Assembly: GCA_958446555.1 (NCBI GenBank)
Contig: CAUCWU010000001.1
Coordinates: forward strand, 1 to 42,928
Length of the DNA: 42,928 nt
Direction: 5' to 3'
Origin: an uncultured Lachnospiraceae bacterium
GTDB taxonomy: Bacteria > Bacillota > Clostridia > Lachnospirales > Lachnospiraceae
Below, in pieces: positions 8,517 to 17,406 of this stretch (its first letter is position 1; each line of letters begins with the position of its first letter). The notes under the pieces are model-generated. The model had not been told where the DNA came from. It was given only the letters and a program-made list of their open reading frames with translations, and ran no database searches. The position numbers were made by a program, and so were the translations under genes.

Positions 8517-8645
8517 GAAATTATAAAAGAATATGACAATCCTAAAGAAAAAGCTTGTTTAAAGTATTTGAAGATGTTAGAATACATTTAGAGAAAGAAG
8601 CAACGTGAATTCTGTTTTTACCCCAATATGAAGGGAGGATCAGGT

Positions 8646-10142
8646 ATGAAAAAAGAAAAGATAAGAAGGTTTCGACATGTTGGAGTGATGATTTTTATGA
8701 TAGGATTTGTGCAACCAGTGCAGCTACAAAATGTTTTTGCACAGGAGATTTCGCAGACAGAACAAGAAAAAGTTGACTACATGGTATTCAAAGACAGCAG
8801 TGATCGGATTTTGAACGAAAGTGATATTTGGCTATTATCACAGTCAGATATTCGGATTGCTAAAAATGAAATTTATGCGCGGCATGGACGAAAATTTGTC
8901 AGTAAAGATTTGCAGGAATATTTTAATCGGCTTTCTTGGTATGAGGGAACAATTGAACCAGAAAATTTTGATGAAAGCTGTATTACTCAGATTGAAAGGG
9001 CAAATATCAATTTTCTCGATCAGAGCTTTCAAAATGGAGTAGGGGCAGAAAATCCGTCAGTCATAGAGCAGGTCATTGAAGATCTTTTCGTGCAAAATAC
9101 GCTTACAAGAGCTACATTTGAAGATAAAATTGGCATGAGCGATTTTACAGATTCAGTTTCTGTGTGGTATAGGGAAGATATTGCATCAGAAACGGAACAA
9201 AATGAGTCAAAAACAGCGATCCTTAGTAGTTTCTATCAGAAAGACAATGAAATTTTTGGAAATATCGGTTATAGAAAAAGTATTTATTATTTAAATGAGG
9301 GAAGTGCTTGCGCATGGTTTAATGGTCACGAATACAAAACGATTCTTGAACAAAGTAGTCCATTAGATTCTTGGAATTACCTATGTTCTGATGAATACGG
9401 TTTGTATCAAGATCAGGAACGCATTGTATCTTATAGTCAGGAAAGTTCTCATGAAAGCGGAGGTGCAAGCAGTGGAACGTGGCTTTTGTCTGAGCAGGCA
9501 ATATATGCAGGCGGAAATAATGGTTTATCAGTTTTTGACTGGTCAGGAAATTTAATCGGAGAGTATCCAGAGTATATGTATGCGTTTATGGCAAAGGATG
9601 GAGTTGTGTATTTACTCGGAAAAGATTTTAATATTTTACGAGCAGATGAGAAAACTCTAGGCAATCCATCTGTGATAAACGATAAAGGATATTATGTATA
9701 TCCGACACAAGTATATGGCGATTGGCTTGTATGTGCAGAAAATGATAGGCTGTATGGTTATCAGATGATATCTCATGATAATATCAAAGAAGTGTTTTTG
9801 GATGAGAATACAAATTGGAGAAACTTTGCGGCAGGGGACGGATGTCTATACGAGGTGAGAAATGAATGGCACACAGGAAGATGTACAGTTGAGAGGGTGA
9901 CCTTTGAGGACGCGGAGCTTGCAAATTCACAGGGGATAAGTCCGCAAAAAGAAATTGTGTGTATCATTGAAGGGATTGGCTATGCCAGTATCGAAAAGGT
10001 AGAGGGAAATCTTTTGTACTTTTCTTGCGGTCCTAAAGATGGCGATTGGAATTCGCCAAAGGGCAATATGAACGATGTGTCCTTCGCAATAGATTTGGAA
10101 AAGGGAATTGTATATGTCCTTGGAGCAGGATGGTATTCGTAG
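8646..10142 (+). CDS. Secreted YARHG-domain protein
   Basis: A 498-residue exported protein. ATG 8646 has GGGAGGA six bases upstream; an earlier in-frame ATG at 8628 has none. Residues 1 to about 32 form a signal peptide (basic start, hydrophobic core, VFAQ cut region). Residues about 60-125 hold a YARHG domain, with NEIYARHGRKF and YFNRLSWYEG clearly visible; this module is usual in secreted or anchored proteins of Gram-positive bacteria and has no assigned activity. The C-terminal two thirds contain repeating beta blocks such as GYYVYPTQVYGDWLVCAEND, like the DUF5050-type propellers of clostridial surface proteins. No lipobox or sortase motif is seen. It is probably a single-gene unit. Function unknown. 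Confidence 0.8.
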   Translation: MKKEKIRRFRHVGVMIFMIGFVQPVQLQNVFAQEISQTEQEKVDYMVFKDSSDRILNESDIWLLSQSDIRIAKNEIYARHGRKFVSKDLQEYFNRLSWYEGTIEPENFDESCITQIERANINFLDQSFQNGVGAENPSVIEQVIEDLFVQNTLTRATFEDKIGMSDFTDSVSVWYREDIASETEQNESKTAILSSFYQKDNEIFGNIGYRKSIYYLNEGSACAWFNGHEYKTILEQSSPLDSWNYLCSDEYGLYQDQERIVSYSQESSHESGGASSGTWLLSEQAIYAGGNNGLSVFDWSGNLIGEYPEYMYAFMAKDGVVYLLGKDFNILRADEKTLGNPSVINDKGYYVYPTQVYGDWLVCAENDRLYGYQMISHDNIKEVFLDENTNWRNFAAGDGCLYEVRNEWHTGRCTVERVTFEDAELANSQGISPQKEIVCIIEGIGYASIEKVEGNLLYFSCGPKDGDWNSPKGNMNDVSFAIDLEKGIVYVLGAGWYS

Positions 10143-10191
10143 ATTGCAAGGTAGAAGAGATGATTCCATCATTTTGTATCCATGACAGTAA

Positions 10192-10224
10192 TAAAAAAAT
10201 GGGGGCATATCAAGATCTGCCCCC
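10192..10224 (-). terminator. Terminator of the yesNM-like operon
   Basis: GGGGGCA (10201-10207) pairs with TGCCCCC (10218-10224). Read on the minus strand the stem is followed by ATTTTTTTATT, a proper U-tract, so it ends the kinase/regulator transcript. On the plus strand it may also end the YARHG transcript. Confidence 0.8.
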
Positions 10225-10242
10225 TAAAATTGTTCTTTAAAT

Positions 10243-11919
10243 TTACTTCACTGGAATCATAAACGTAATCATCGTGCTCTGGCCTGGGATACTATTGATC
10301 GAAAGGCCAGAGTTTTTTCCATAGGCGAGGAGCAGACGATCGTGGACATTTTTTAATCCGTAGCCGGACGAGTCGGTTGTAAGAAGAGTGGAGAGCTTTT
10401 CAGGTGGGATGCCGACTCCATTGTCCATGATGGACACATAGATTTTATCGACCACCTTTGTCACTGTGATATAGAGCTGACCGCGCTTTATCTTATTTGG
10501 CAGAATGCCGTGAATAATCGAATTTTCAACGAGTGGCTGCAACAAAAGATTTGGCACTTCGATCTGTGGAAGATTCGGATCAATCTGGTACATTACGTCA
10601 AAGCTGTTGTCGTGAAGCAGACGCTGAATATCAATATACGATGTTACGTTTTTTATTTCATTTTGCAGAAGAGTTTCGCTCTTTCCTTTATTTAAGGTTG
10701 TCCGGTAAAAAACAGACAACAGCTGTGACATCTGGCTGATCTCAGGCTGGTTGTTCATAAGCGCCTTGTTGTTGATTAACGACAGACAATTGTACAGAAA
10801 GTGTGGATTAATCTGCGCCTGAAGCGCCTTAAATTGTGTTTCCTTTAGTTCAATTTTTGTCTGATAATCTTCGCGAATTAGGCGGTTAATTTCATCAATC
10901 ATAGCCTGAAGATTATTGGTCAGATCACCGAGTTCATCTGTACTGTCATCATGAATATGATAGTCAAGATGACCTTCCTTAATGCGCTGTAGGTAATAGT
11001 GGAGGGCACTGATTTTCTGCTCAAAAAAGCTGGTGAATAGTTGGGTGATCGAGAATATAATGACAACACAGATAAATAAAATAGCCATAATGACACGTCC
11101 CATCTGACGAACCGAGGCAAAAATCATCTTTTCCGGCCGTTCAAGTGTTACATTCCAACCACTAGAATCCACAAGATCATTTCTTGTCACCCACTTTCGA
11201 AAATCGCTTGCATTTTCCAAGATAGAGTCAGACTCATAGGAAAAAAGAGTCTGAGAAGGGGAGTCTATCTGAATATGAAAGTCATCGGCAACTCCATCAA
11301 GATCTCCAAAGAAAAGATCGGCATTTAACTGGATTGCAATGCAGTTTTTTGAGTATGAGCGAATATAGGTGAGGTACGGTTCGCACAGGTACTGTATGAC
11401 AAGCAGACTTCCATCCTTCTTTTTGTACCAAGTTGGTTGAGTAGAAGTTTTGTTGGGTGTATACCAACGTTCACCCTCTAAATCACTGATTGGGCGAAGC
11501 TGCTTGCCGTGAGTCATCGGGCCATCGGCATTGTAGATTGTGATCTGGCTGATTTCTGGGTGCTGCAAGTAGGTGGCATTCAAAAAGACATCCATTGTAT
11601 AGTTTAGATATTCATATTGATCGTAGGCATTGGCATCATTGTAGGAAGAAAACTGTGCAAGTACATTTGAATTTGCCAGATAAGAGAGTAAATTCTGGTA
11701 GATGCTTATTTTGGAATCAAGCGAGTCTGACACAGAGGTGACAGTGGATTCTAGTGAGGATAGCTCGCGTGCGCGAAGTAGCTTGATTGTCTGGTTGTAG
11801 CAGAAAAATCCCATGACAGAGAGCGGAATAAAGCTGACTAGAATGCAGAGAAAAACAAGCTTGCTTCTATATTTCATATCATTGAATTTTTGCTTGATTT
11901 GTTTTAGAAAAGTTTTCAT
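10243..11919 (-). CDS. YesM-type sensor histidine kinase
   Basis: A 558-residue membrane kinase that should sense a carbohydrate-related signal outside the cell and phosphorylate the adjacent YesN-type regulator. Membrane helices lie at about 20-40 and 274-298 and flank a large extracytoplasmic sensor of dCACHE-like size. A HAMP linker (about 299-350) follows, then the His_kinase (LytS/YesM) box QINPHFLYNCLSLINN with the phospho-acceptor His at about 373. The ATPase part has LVENSIIHG (N box), DNGVGIPPEKL and GYGLKNVHDRL. The start codon overlaps the regulator's stop by 4 bp (ATGA), so translation is coupled. In this family such pairs normally control adjacent sugar ABC importers, which matches the divergent gene set at 13700-19614. 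Confidence 0.93.
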   Translation of the reverse strand: MKTFLKQIKQKFNDMKYRSKLVFLCILVSFIPLSVMGFFCYNQTIKLLRARELSSLESTVTSVSDSLDSKISIYQNLLSYLANSNVLAQFSSYNDANAYDQYEYLNYTMDVFLNATYLQHPEISQITIYNADGPMTHGKQLRPISDLEGERWYTPNKTSTQPTWYKKKDGSLLVIQYLCEPYLTYIRSYSKNCIAIQLNADLFFGDLDGVADDFHIQIDSPSQTLFSYESDSILENASDFRKWVTRNDLVDSSGWNVTLERPEKMIFASVRQMGRVIMAILFICVVIIFSITQLFTSFFEQKISALHYYLQRIKEGHLDYHIHDDSTDELGDLTNNLQAMIDEINRLIREDYQTKIELKETQFKALQAQINPHFLYNCLSLINNKALMNNQPEISQMSQLLSVFYRTTLNKGKSETLLQNEIKNVTSYIDIQRLLHDNSFDVMYQIDPNLPQIEVPNLLLQPLVENSIIHGILPNKIKRGQLYITVTKVVDKIYVSIMDNGVGIPPEKLSTLLTTDSSGYGLKNVHDRLLLAYGKNSGLSINSIPGQSTMITFMIPVK

Positions 11920-13427
11920 GAATGCTCCTGTCTGTATTTTTCAGGTGAGCTTCCAAAATACTCGCGAAAGCTCTGACAAAAATACGAATAATTGGGGTAG
12001 CCAGACTGAATTCCAATCTCAATCACTTTCTTTTGTGTGTGAAGAAGTGCATCCTTGGCCTTTTCCATTCGATATTGACGAATATACTGGGAGATACTTT
12101 TCCCGGTCGATTTTTTAAACAGTCGGCTTAGATAATCCGGTGTTAGATAGACGGCAGAGGCTAAAATCTCGGCAGACAGCTCCTCACTGTAATGATTGGC
12201 AATATAGGCGATTGCGCAGGAAACTTCTTTTCGCATTGTGTCTGGACCAGAGGAGAACGAGGTGAGAATCGGCTTTGAGACATCGTTTACAATGCGAATA
12301 ATCTCAGAAATATCAGGCTGAAGATATAAATTGGCAATCATCGTCTCAAGCGGTGGGAAGTTTGCAGAGGCATAGATTGGAATTGCTGGGTAGAGGATAG
12401 TCAACACATTCGAAAAAAGAAATTTCACATAGATTTGCGACTGGTTGACTAAGACTTTGTACTTATCAAAAAGATGTGTCAGATACTCCTGAAGGAGCGC
12501 CTTGTTTTTGGAAGCAAGTGCATTTTGAATCAATGGCAGTAGCTGTGAATCGTCCTCAAAAGTTTCCTCCCTTTGCGCCGGAATCTCGTCTGGTAAAAAA
12601 ATTAGAGTATCTGGCAGGAAGAAACGCTGTTCCATCTGCTGCTCTAAAAAAGAAAATGCCTCTTTAAAAGACTGGTATTTAGATAAAGGCTTCGTCACGG
12701 CAATATAGCAGTCCACTGAAAATTCGGCGCGAATGTGGGCAAGCAACTTATCACAAAAATGTTTCTCATCGAGGATTGGTGTGCGCATAAAAAGAACAGC
12801 CTGCTCTGGGGAGATGTTGACCGAAACCCCGTCAGGTGTCAGTGTGTTTCGCAGATTGTCAAAGAAAGCCTCTGATTTATGAACCAAAAAATCATTTTTA
12901 AATGTGAACATCGCCAGATAGCGAAAAGAAGAAAATTGTTCTAAGATAAAAGGCTCAGCCTTTGACGAATCAAAATTTCCTGAGATTGCAAGCTGAAGTG
13001 AATATTGTAACAGGAAAAGTTTCTGATTCTCTTGTTTATCAAAGCTTTCCTTCTCGGCATCCAACTGACCAATTAAAGAGGTGAGTGTTTTGGAAAGTTC
13101 GTCCGGTACGACAGGCTTTAAAATATAATTTTCTACGCCTAAAGAGATGGCTGTCTTAGCATAGGCAAAATCGGCATAGCCACTGAAAATAATTGGGCGA
13201 ATATCTGGGTATATGGCAAGTGCCTTTCGAATTAATTCGAGTCCGTCCATTCTTGGCATTTGGACGTCTGTAAATAAAATATGGGCAGGCCAGCCCTTTA
13301 ATAGTGATAGTGCAGAAACTCCATCCTCAGCTTCTCGAATTTCCAGCGGAAGACCGCTATTTTTGAGCAGATACAAAATACAGTCTCGCTCGTTTTTCTC
13401 ATCATCGACAATCAGCATACGGTACAT
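11916..13427 (-). CDS. YesN-type response regulator (REC + AraC HTH)
   Basis: A 503-residue regulator. The receiver domain (1 to about 120) shows LIVDDE, the phospho-acceptor Asp54 in LFTDVQMPRMDG and the Lys of ILKPV. A long middle region (about 130-395) has no obvious motif. The C-terminal 100 residues form two AraC helix-turn-helix units: EELSAEILASAVYLTPDYLSR and VIEIGIQSGYPNYSYFCQSF. GGGGGA precedes the ATG. It is co-transcribed with the kinase and divergent from the alpha-galactoside transport operon, which it most likely activates. Repeated AT-rich boxes at 13520-13626 are candidate binding sites. Confidence 0.93.
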   Translation of the reverse strand: MYRMLIVDDEKNERDCILYLLKNSGLPLEIREAEDGVSALSLLKGWPAHILFTDVQMPRMDGLELIRKALAIYPDIRPIIFSGYADFAYAKTAISLGVENYILKPVVPDELSKTLTSLIGQLDAEKESFDKQENQKLFLLQYSLQLAISGNFDSSKAEPFILEQFSSFRYLAMFTFKNDFLVHKSEAFFDNLRNTLTPDGVSVNISPEQAVLFMRTPILDEKHFCDKLLAHIRAEFSVDCYIAVTKPLSKYQSFKEAFSFLEQQMEQRFFLPDTLIFLPDEIPAQREETFEDDSQLLPLIQNALASKNKALLQEYLTHLFDKYKVLVNQSQIYVKFLFSNVLTILYPAIPIYASANFPPLETMIANLYLQPDISEIIRIVNDVSKPILTSFSSGPDTMRKEVSCAIAYIANHYSEELSAEILASAVYLTPDYLSRLFKKSTGKSISQYIRQYRMEKAKDALLHTQKKVIEIGIQSGYPNYSYFCQSFREYFGSSPEKYRQEHS

Positions 13428-13495
13428 GTCAAAAATCCCCCTTTATGCATTTTGTGGCTGTTTTGTCAGCTTCATTCATCATAATTTGTGTTTCT

Positions 13496-13525
13496 AGTAT
13501 AATATTAGACCCCCATCTTTGTCAA
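13496..13525 (-). promoter_or_regulatory. Promoter of the yesN-like gene
   Basis: On the minus strand TTGACA (13520-13525) and TATACT (13496-13501) are 18 bp apart, giving a start near 13488. An inverted copy of the GATATATTT box overlaps the -35, suggesting autoregulation. Confidence 0.65.
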
Positions 13526-13545
13526 ATATATCTGGAAAATGGACA

Positions 13546-13626
13546 ATCAAAAAAGTGATGTCCGTTTTTTTGATATATTTTCCGAAATTTTTATATATCA
13601 GTTTGTGCGTTTTTTTGATATATTTT
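13546..13626 (+). promoter_or_regulatory. Candidate operator array of the alpha-galactoside operon
   Basis: Two identical 19-bp boxes, CGTTTTTTTGATATATTTT, lie at 13563-13581 and 13608-13626, starting 45 bp apart (about four helical turns). Upstream of the first, ATCAAAAAAGTGATGTC (13546-13562) forms an inverted arrangement with it. The likely -10, TATAAA at 13664-13669, lacks a good -35, as expected for an activated promoter. Binding by the YesN-like regulator is inference. Confidence 0.5.
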
Positions 13627-13699
13627 TTAACAACAAAGCAATGCGCATGCTTACCAAACTTACTATAAAAAAGGCATTATAATATTGGAGGAGTTTAAG

Positions 13700-15355
13700 A
13701 TGAAGAAGAGTTTCGCAATGATGATGGCAGCCGCTCTCGCTACAACATCTGTTTGTGGCGTTGCATTCGCTGAGGATGCAGCAAAGGATCCATATGGAAA
13801 ATATGACGAGCTGATCACCTACACAACTGGCTATTCCTTAACCAATCAGGGTGCGGATGTTTTAGCCGGAACCCCATATGAGAATGATACACCGGAGAAT
13901 AATGCATACACCCGCTACTTGAAGGAACTGTTAAATATTCAGAATGAAAATGATTTTGAAGCAACGATGGGCGATGATTATAATCAGAAGTTAGCACTTG
14001 CAATCGCAAGCCAGAGTTTGCCAGATATCATCCATGTTCCAGATTATTCTACACTGGTAGAGCTTGTTGAAAATGATATGATCGAGGATCTGACCGACGT
14101 ATATAACGATTTGGCATGTGATACTGTAAAGGAATCCTATGAGAGCTACGGTGACAACAACCCGTTAAATACTGTTACCTTTGATGGAAAGATCATGGCA
14201 ATCCCAAAGACAAAGCTTAGCGATGGCCAGGATTTCTTATGGGTAAGAAAAGATTGGTTAGACAAGCTTGGTCTTGAAGAGCCATCCACAATGGATGAGG
14301 TTGCTGATATGCTTCGCGCATTTATCAATGACGATCCAGACGGAGATGGAGAGGCTGATACCATTGGTCTTGCAATGCGTTCTGACGTATATGGCGGCTA
14401 TCCTAATAACACATTTGGAATTGATAATATTTTCACTGCATTTGGCGCATATCCAAGCGTCTGGATTACTGCAGAGGATGGAACAGCTGTATATGGTTCA
14501 GTTCAGGAAGAAATGAAGGATGCGCTTACACTGTTAAACAGCTGGTATACAGAAGGATTGATTGATCAGCAGTTTACCACAAGAACAAATGATGATATCG
14601 TCGCACTGATCTCTAGCGGAAAGTGCGGAGCCTTTATCGGACCGTGGTGGGCACCATTTAACACTGCATTAACCTCAAGCTATGCGACTGACGATGCTGA
14701 GTGGATCAATGTATCTGCACCGGTAGGCGAGGATGGAAAGATTCAGGCAATCAATACTCAGTCCTATGCAGGTTTTGTTGCAGTTAGAAAGGGCTATGAG
14801 CATCCGGAAATCGCAATGAAGATTGTAAATGTAAATGCAGAGTACTCCAAGCAGGATACAAGCGATGCATCTCTTGAGATTCGCGAGAATCAGCCACTTG
14901 CATACTTTAACTGGCCACTTTACTGCGAAGTTCAGCCAGGCAACAATGCACAGTTAATGACAGAGCATGTAATGGCAGCAATGGACGATGAGTCTAAGGT
15001 AGATACTTTAACCTCTGATGAGTTAAGCTATTATCAGTCTGCTCAGAACTATTTAGCAGCTGAAAAAGAGGGCAAGAAGGCAGATTCCTCTGATTATTCT
15101 CAGTATATGTCCAGAATCGTATCAATGTCCCGTATGATCGAAAATCCGGCAGACTTTGTGACCCCATCCTTCTATGAGACTACAGAGTCTATGGCAATCC
15201 GTTGGGCATCCTTAGAGAAGATTGAGATGCAGACAGTTTTGAAAATCATTGTTGGTGAAGAGAGCATCGATGCATTTGATAAGTTCGTATCTGATTGGAA
15301 CAATGCAGGCGGTGAGATGATCACTGAGGAAGTAAACGAAGCAATCCAGAAATAA
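13700..15355 (+). CDS. Sugar ABC importer, extracellular binding protein
   Basis: A 551-residue solute-binding protein of the large LplA-like type that partners LplB/YtcP permeases. ATG 13700 follows GGAGG (13687-13691); the frame's earlier TTG overlaps that site. A signal peptide ends AFA before residue 25. There is no lipobox: the only Cys (19) is preceded by TSV. A DPDGDGEAD stretch resembles the calcium-binding loop often seen in this family. Given the alpha-galactosidase in the same operon, raffinose-family sugars or melibiose are likely ligands, but the ligand cannot be read from the sequence. Retention on the cell surface without a lipid anchor is unexplained. Confidence 0.9.
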   Translation: MKKSFAMMMAAALATTSVCGVAFAEDAAKDPYGKYDELITYTTGYSLTNQGADVLAGTPYENDTPENNAYTRYLKELLNIQNENDFEATMGDDYNQKLALAIASQSLPDIIHVPDYSTLVELVENDMIEDLTDVYNDLACDTVKESYESYGDNNPLNTVTFDGKIMAIPKTKLSDGQDFLWVRKDWLDKLGLEEPSTMDEVADMLRAFINDDPDGDGEADTIGLAMRSDVYGGYPNNTFGIDNIFTAFGAYPSVWITAEDGTAVYGSVQEEMKDALTLLNSWYTEGLIDQQFTTRTNDDIVALISSGKCGAFIGPWWAPFNTALTSSYATDDAEWINVSAPVGEDGKIQAINTQSYAGFVAVRKGYEHPEIAMKIVNVNAEYSKQDTSDASLEIRENQPLAYFNWPLYCEVQPGNNAQLMTEHVMAAMDDESKVDTLTSDELSYYQSAQNYLAAEKEGKKADSSDYSQYMSRIVSMSRMIENPADFVTPSFYETTESMAIRWASLEKIEMQTVLKIIVGEESIDAFDKFVSDWNNAGGEMITEEVNEAIQK

Positions 15356-15426
15356 TTTTAGAAGTAATTCAAAAATGAAAACAGCAAAGTTTTCTAAGGG
15401 TAGATCAATCTGCCACCAATAAACAA

Positions 15427-15462
15427 AAAGCCGGGGTCAAAATGATTTTTGGCTCCGGCTTT
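15427..15462 (+). terminator. Intercistronic hairpin between binding protein and permease
   Basis: A 16-bp stem (15427-15442 with 15447-15462, two G-U pairs) with a loop of about 4 nt lies between the binding-protein and first permease genes, 22 bp before the permease ATG. The T-run after it is short. It probably works as a partial terminator or an RNase barrier that lets binding-protein mRNA exceed permease mRNA. Confidence 0.65.
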
Positions 15463-15483
15463 CTTAAAAAAAGGAGGAACCTC

Positions 15484-16401
15484 ATGAGTCAGGCAGCAAC
15501 TAAGAAAAAGAAACGGCTGGGAAGAGAAGAGCTTACGCTTAATCTTATGATCCTTCCAGGCTTGATTATTTTGATCGTATTTGTATTTGCACCGTTAGTT
15601 GGCTCGCTGATGGCATTTGAAAATTATGTTCCAGCCAAAGGTCTTTTAAAGTCTAAATGGGTTGGTCTTAGTAATTTTCAGTTCATCTTCAGCCTGCCAG
15701 ACAGCAAACAGGTTTTCATGAATACATTAATCATTGCATTCTCAAAACTGGTTGTGAATATTTTTGTTCCAGTTACATTTGCAATTTTATTAAATGAGAT
15801 TCGCGTTAATGTTTGCAAGAAGATTTTCCAGACTGTTGTATATCTGCCTCATTTTTTGTCATGGGTTGTTTTGGCAACCGTTGTAACGAACATGTTTTCA
15901 TTAGATGGACCAATCAATGCAGTAATCAGTGCATTTGGCGGCAATCCTATTTATTTCCTTGCTGATAATAAGTGGTTTCGTACTGTGATCGTAGGAACAG
16001 ATGTCTGGAAGGAATTTGGTTACAATTCTGTTGTATATCTGGCAGCCTTAACAGGAATTGATCCAGGACTTTTTGAGGCTGCATCTATTGATGGTGCTAA
16101 TCGATTTAAGCAGATTCTGCATATAACTGTTCCGGCGCTTCTGCCAACTGTTGTGTTAATGACAGCACTGAATCTTGGAAATATATTAAATGCAGGCTTC
16201 GATCAGGTATTTAATCTGTATAATCCAATTGTATATGAAACAGGTGATATCATTGATACATATGTATATCGAATTGGTATGGTAGAGCGTCAGTACAGCA
16301 TTGGTACTGCGGTTGGCTTGTTAAAATCAGTAATCAGTTTTGTGCTGATTCTTAGTGCAAATAAGCTGGCACAGAAAACAACTGGCTCAGGAATATTCTA
16401 A
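15484..16401 (+). CDS. Sugar ABC importer permease, LplB type
   Basis: A 305-residue inner-membrane permease with six predicted helices, the first near residues 22-42. The EAA motif that contacts the ATPase is visible as EAASIDGANRFKQILHITVP. ATG 15484 follows a strong AGGAGG; the open frame to its left passes through the hairpin and is not coding. A basic N-terminus (KKKKR) precedes the first helix, as in other LplB proteins. It pairs with the next gene to form the transmembrane pore for the sugar bound by the 13700 product. No ATP-binding subunit is encoded in the operon. Confidence 0.93.
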   Translation: MSQAATKKKKRLGREELTLNLMILPGLIILIVFVFAPLVGSLMAFENYVPAKGLLKSKWVGLSNFQFIFSLPDSKQVFMNTLIIAFSKLVVNIFVPVTFAILLNEIRVNVCKKIFQTVVYLPHFLSWVVLATVVTNMFSLDGPINAVISAFGGNPIYFLADNKWFRTVIVGTDVWKEFGYNSVVYLAALTGIDPGLFEAASIDGANRFKQILHITVPALLPTVVLMTALNLGNILNAGFDQVFNLYNPIVYETGDIIDTYVYRIGMVERQYSIGTAVGLLKSVISFVLILSANKLAQKTTGSGIF

Positions 16402-16414
16402 AAGGGAGGTTCGT

Positions 16415-17290
16415 ATGAAAGCAAAACCAGGAAAAATTATTTCTCAGATCGCAATATGGCTCGTGGTTCTTTTATTTGCGCTTAGCTGCTTGCTGCCGCT
16501 TTTAAATATGGTTGCGATCTCCTTAAGTGGAAGTGATGCAGTTGCGGCAAATAAAGTTGGTCTGTGGCCAGTTGATTTTACAATTACTACATACAACAAA
16601 CTGCTTGGCGATTCACAGTTTTGGCATTCTTTCTGGATTTCAGTAAAGAGAGTAGTAATTGGTACTTTAATCAATATGTTTTTTACAATCTCTATGGCAT
16701 ATCCGCTTTCTAAGAGCAAGAAGCGTTTCCGTGCAAGAGAGATTTATATGAAGATTGTTATCTTTGCCATGCTGTTTAATGGCGGTGTCATACCGCTGTT
16801 TATGGTAGTCAGCAAGCTGCACCTGAATAACACGATTTGGTCTCTCATTCTTCCGGGTGCCGTTCCGGTGTTTAATGTCATTTTGTTAATCAATTTCTTT
16901 AAGGGTGTTCCAGAATCTCTTGATGAGGCAGCCAGAATTGATGGAGCAGGTCCGCTAACCGTTTTGTTAAAGGTATATCTGCCGATTTCACTTCCGGCAT
17001 TGGCAACCGTTGGTCTGTTTGCAATTGTAAATCACTGGAATGATTATTTCTCAGGACTAATTTACATGAGTAAGGCATCCATGTATCCGCTGCAGACTTA
17101 TATTCAGCAGCTGACTGTCGACTTGACGCAGATTACTGATGCAGATCAGTTAAAGCAATTATCTGCATTAAATAATCGTTCCTTTAATGCAGCAAAGATT
17201 GTGGTTTCCACAATTCCGCTTTTGATTATTTACCCATTTTTACAAAAATATTTTGTAACAGGTATGGTAATTGGAGCTGTAAAAGAGTAA
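16415..17290 (+). CDS. Sugar ABC importer permease, YtcP/LplC type
   Basis: A 291-residue partner permease (MalG-like side) with predicted helices at about 10-32, 75-95, 108-130, 140-160, 185-205 and near the C-terminus, and the EAA motif DEAARIDGAGPLTVLLKVYL. ATG 16415 has AAGGGAGG upstream, and the gene begins 13 bp after the previous stop, so the two permeases are co-translated. The C-terminus FVTGMVIGAVKE is the usual ending of this family. Confidence 0.93.
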   Translation: MKAKPGKIISQIAIWLVVLLFALSCLLPLLNMVAISLSGSDAVAANKVGLWPVDFTITTYNKLLGDSQFWHSFWISVKRVVIGTLINMFFTISMAYPLSKSKKRFRAREIYMKIVIFAMLFNGGVIPLFMVVSKLHLNNTIWSLILPGAVPVFNVILLINFFKGVPESLDEAARIDGAGPLTVLLKVYLPISLPALATVGLFAIVNHWNDYFSGLIYMSKASMYPLQTYIQQLTVDLTQITDADQLKQLSALNNRSFNAAKIVVSTIPLLIIYPFLQKYFVTGMVIGAVKE

Positions 17291-17305
17291 AATAATAACA
17301 CTAAA

Positions 17306-17383
17306 ACAATGCCGGAGTGCAGGAAGATTCTGTGGCTGTAAAAAGCCATGCAAGTGAAGCAATTTTCTGCTCGCTGGCATTGT
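17306..17383 (+). other. Intercistronic structured leader before alpha-galactosidase
   Basis: ACAATGCC (17306-17313) pairs perfectly with GGCATTGT (17376-17383). Inside are an AGGAAGATT/AATTTTCT imperfect stem and a TGGCT/AGCCA hairpin. It ends just before the ribosome site of the 17407 gene and has no T-run, so it more likely affects mRNA stability or translation than termination. Confidence 0.45.
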
Positions 17384-17406
17384 GTGATGAGAGAGGAGAG
17401 AAAAAA

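Noticed and set aside
8628..8645. Upstream ATG for the YARHG protein
   Set aside because: Using it would place the strong GGGAGGA inside the coding region and add residues before a complete signal peptide.
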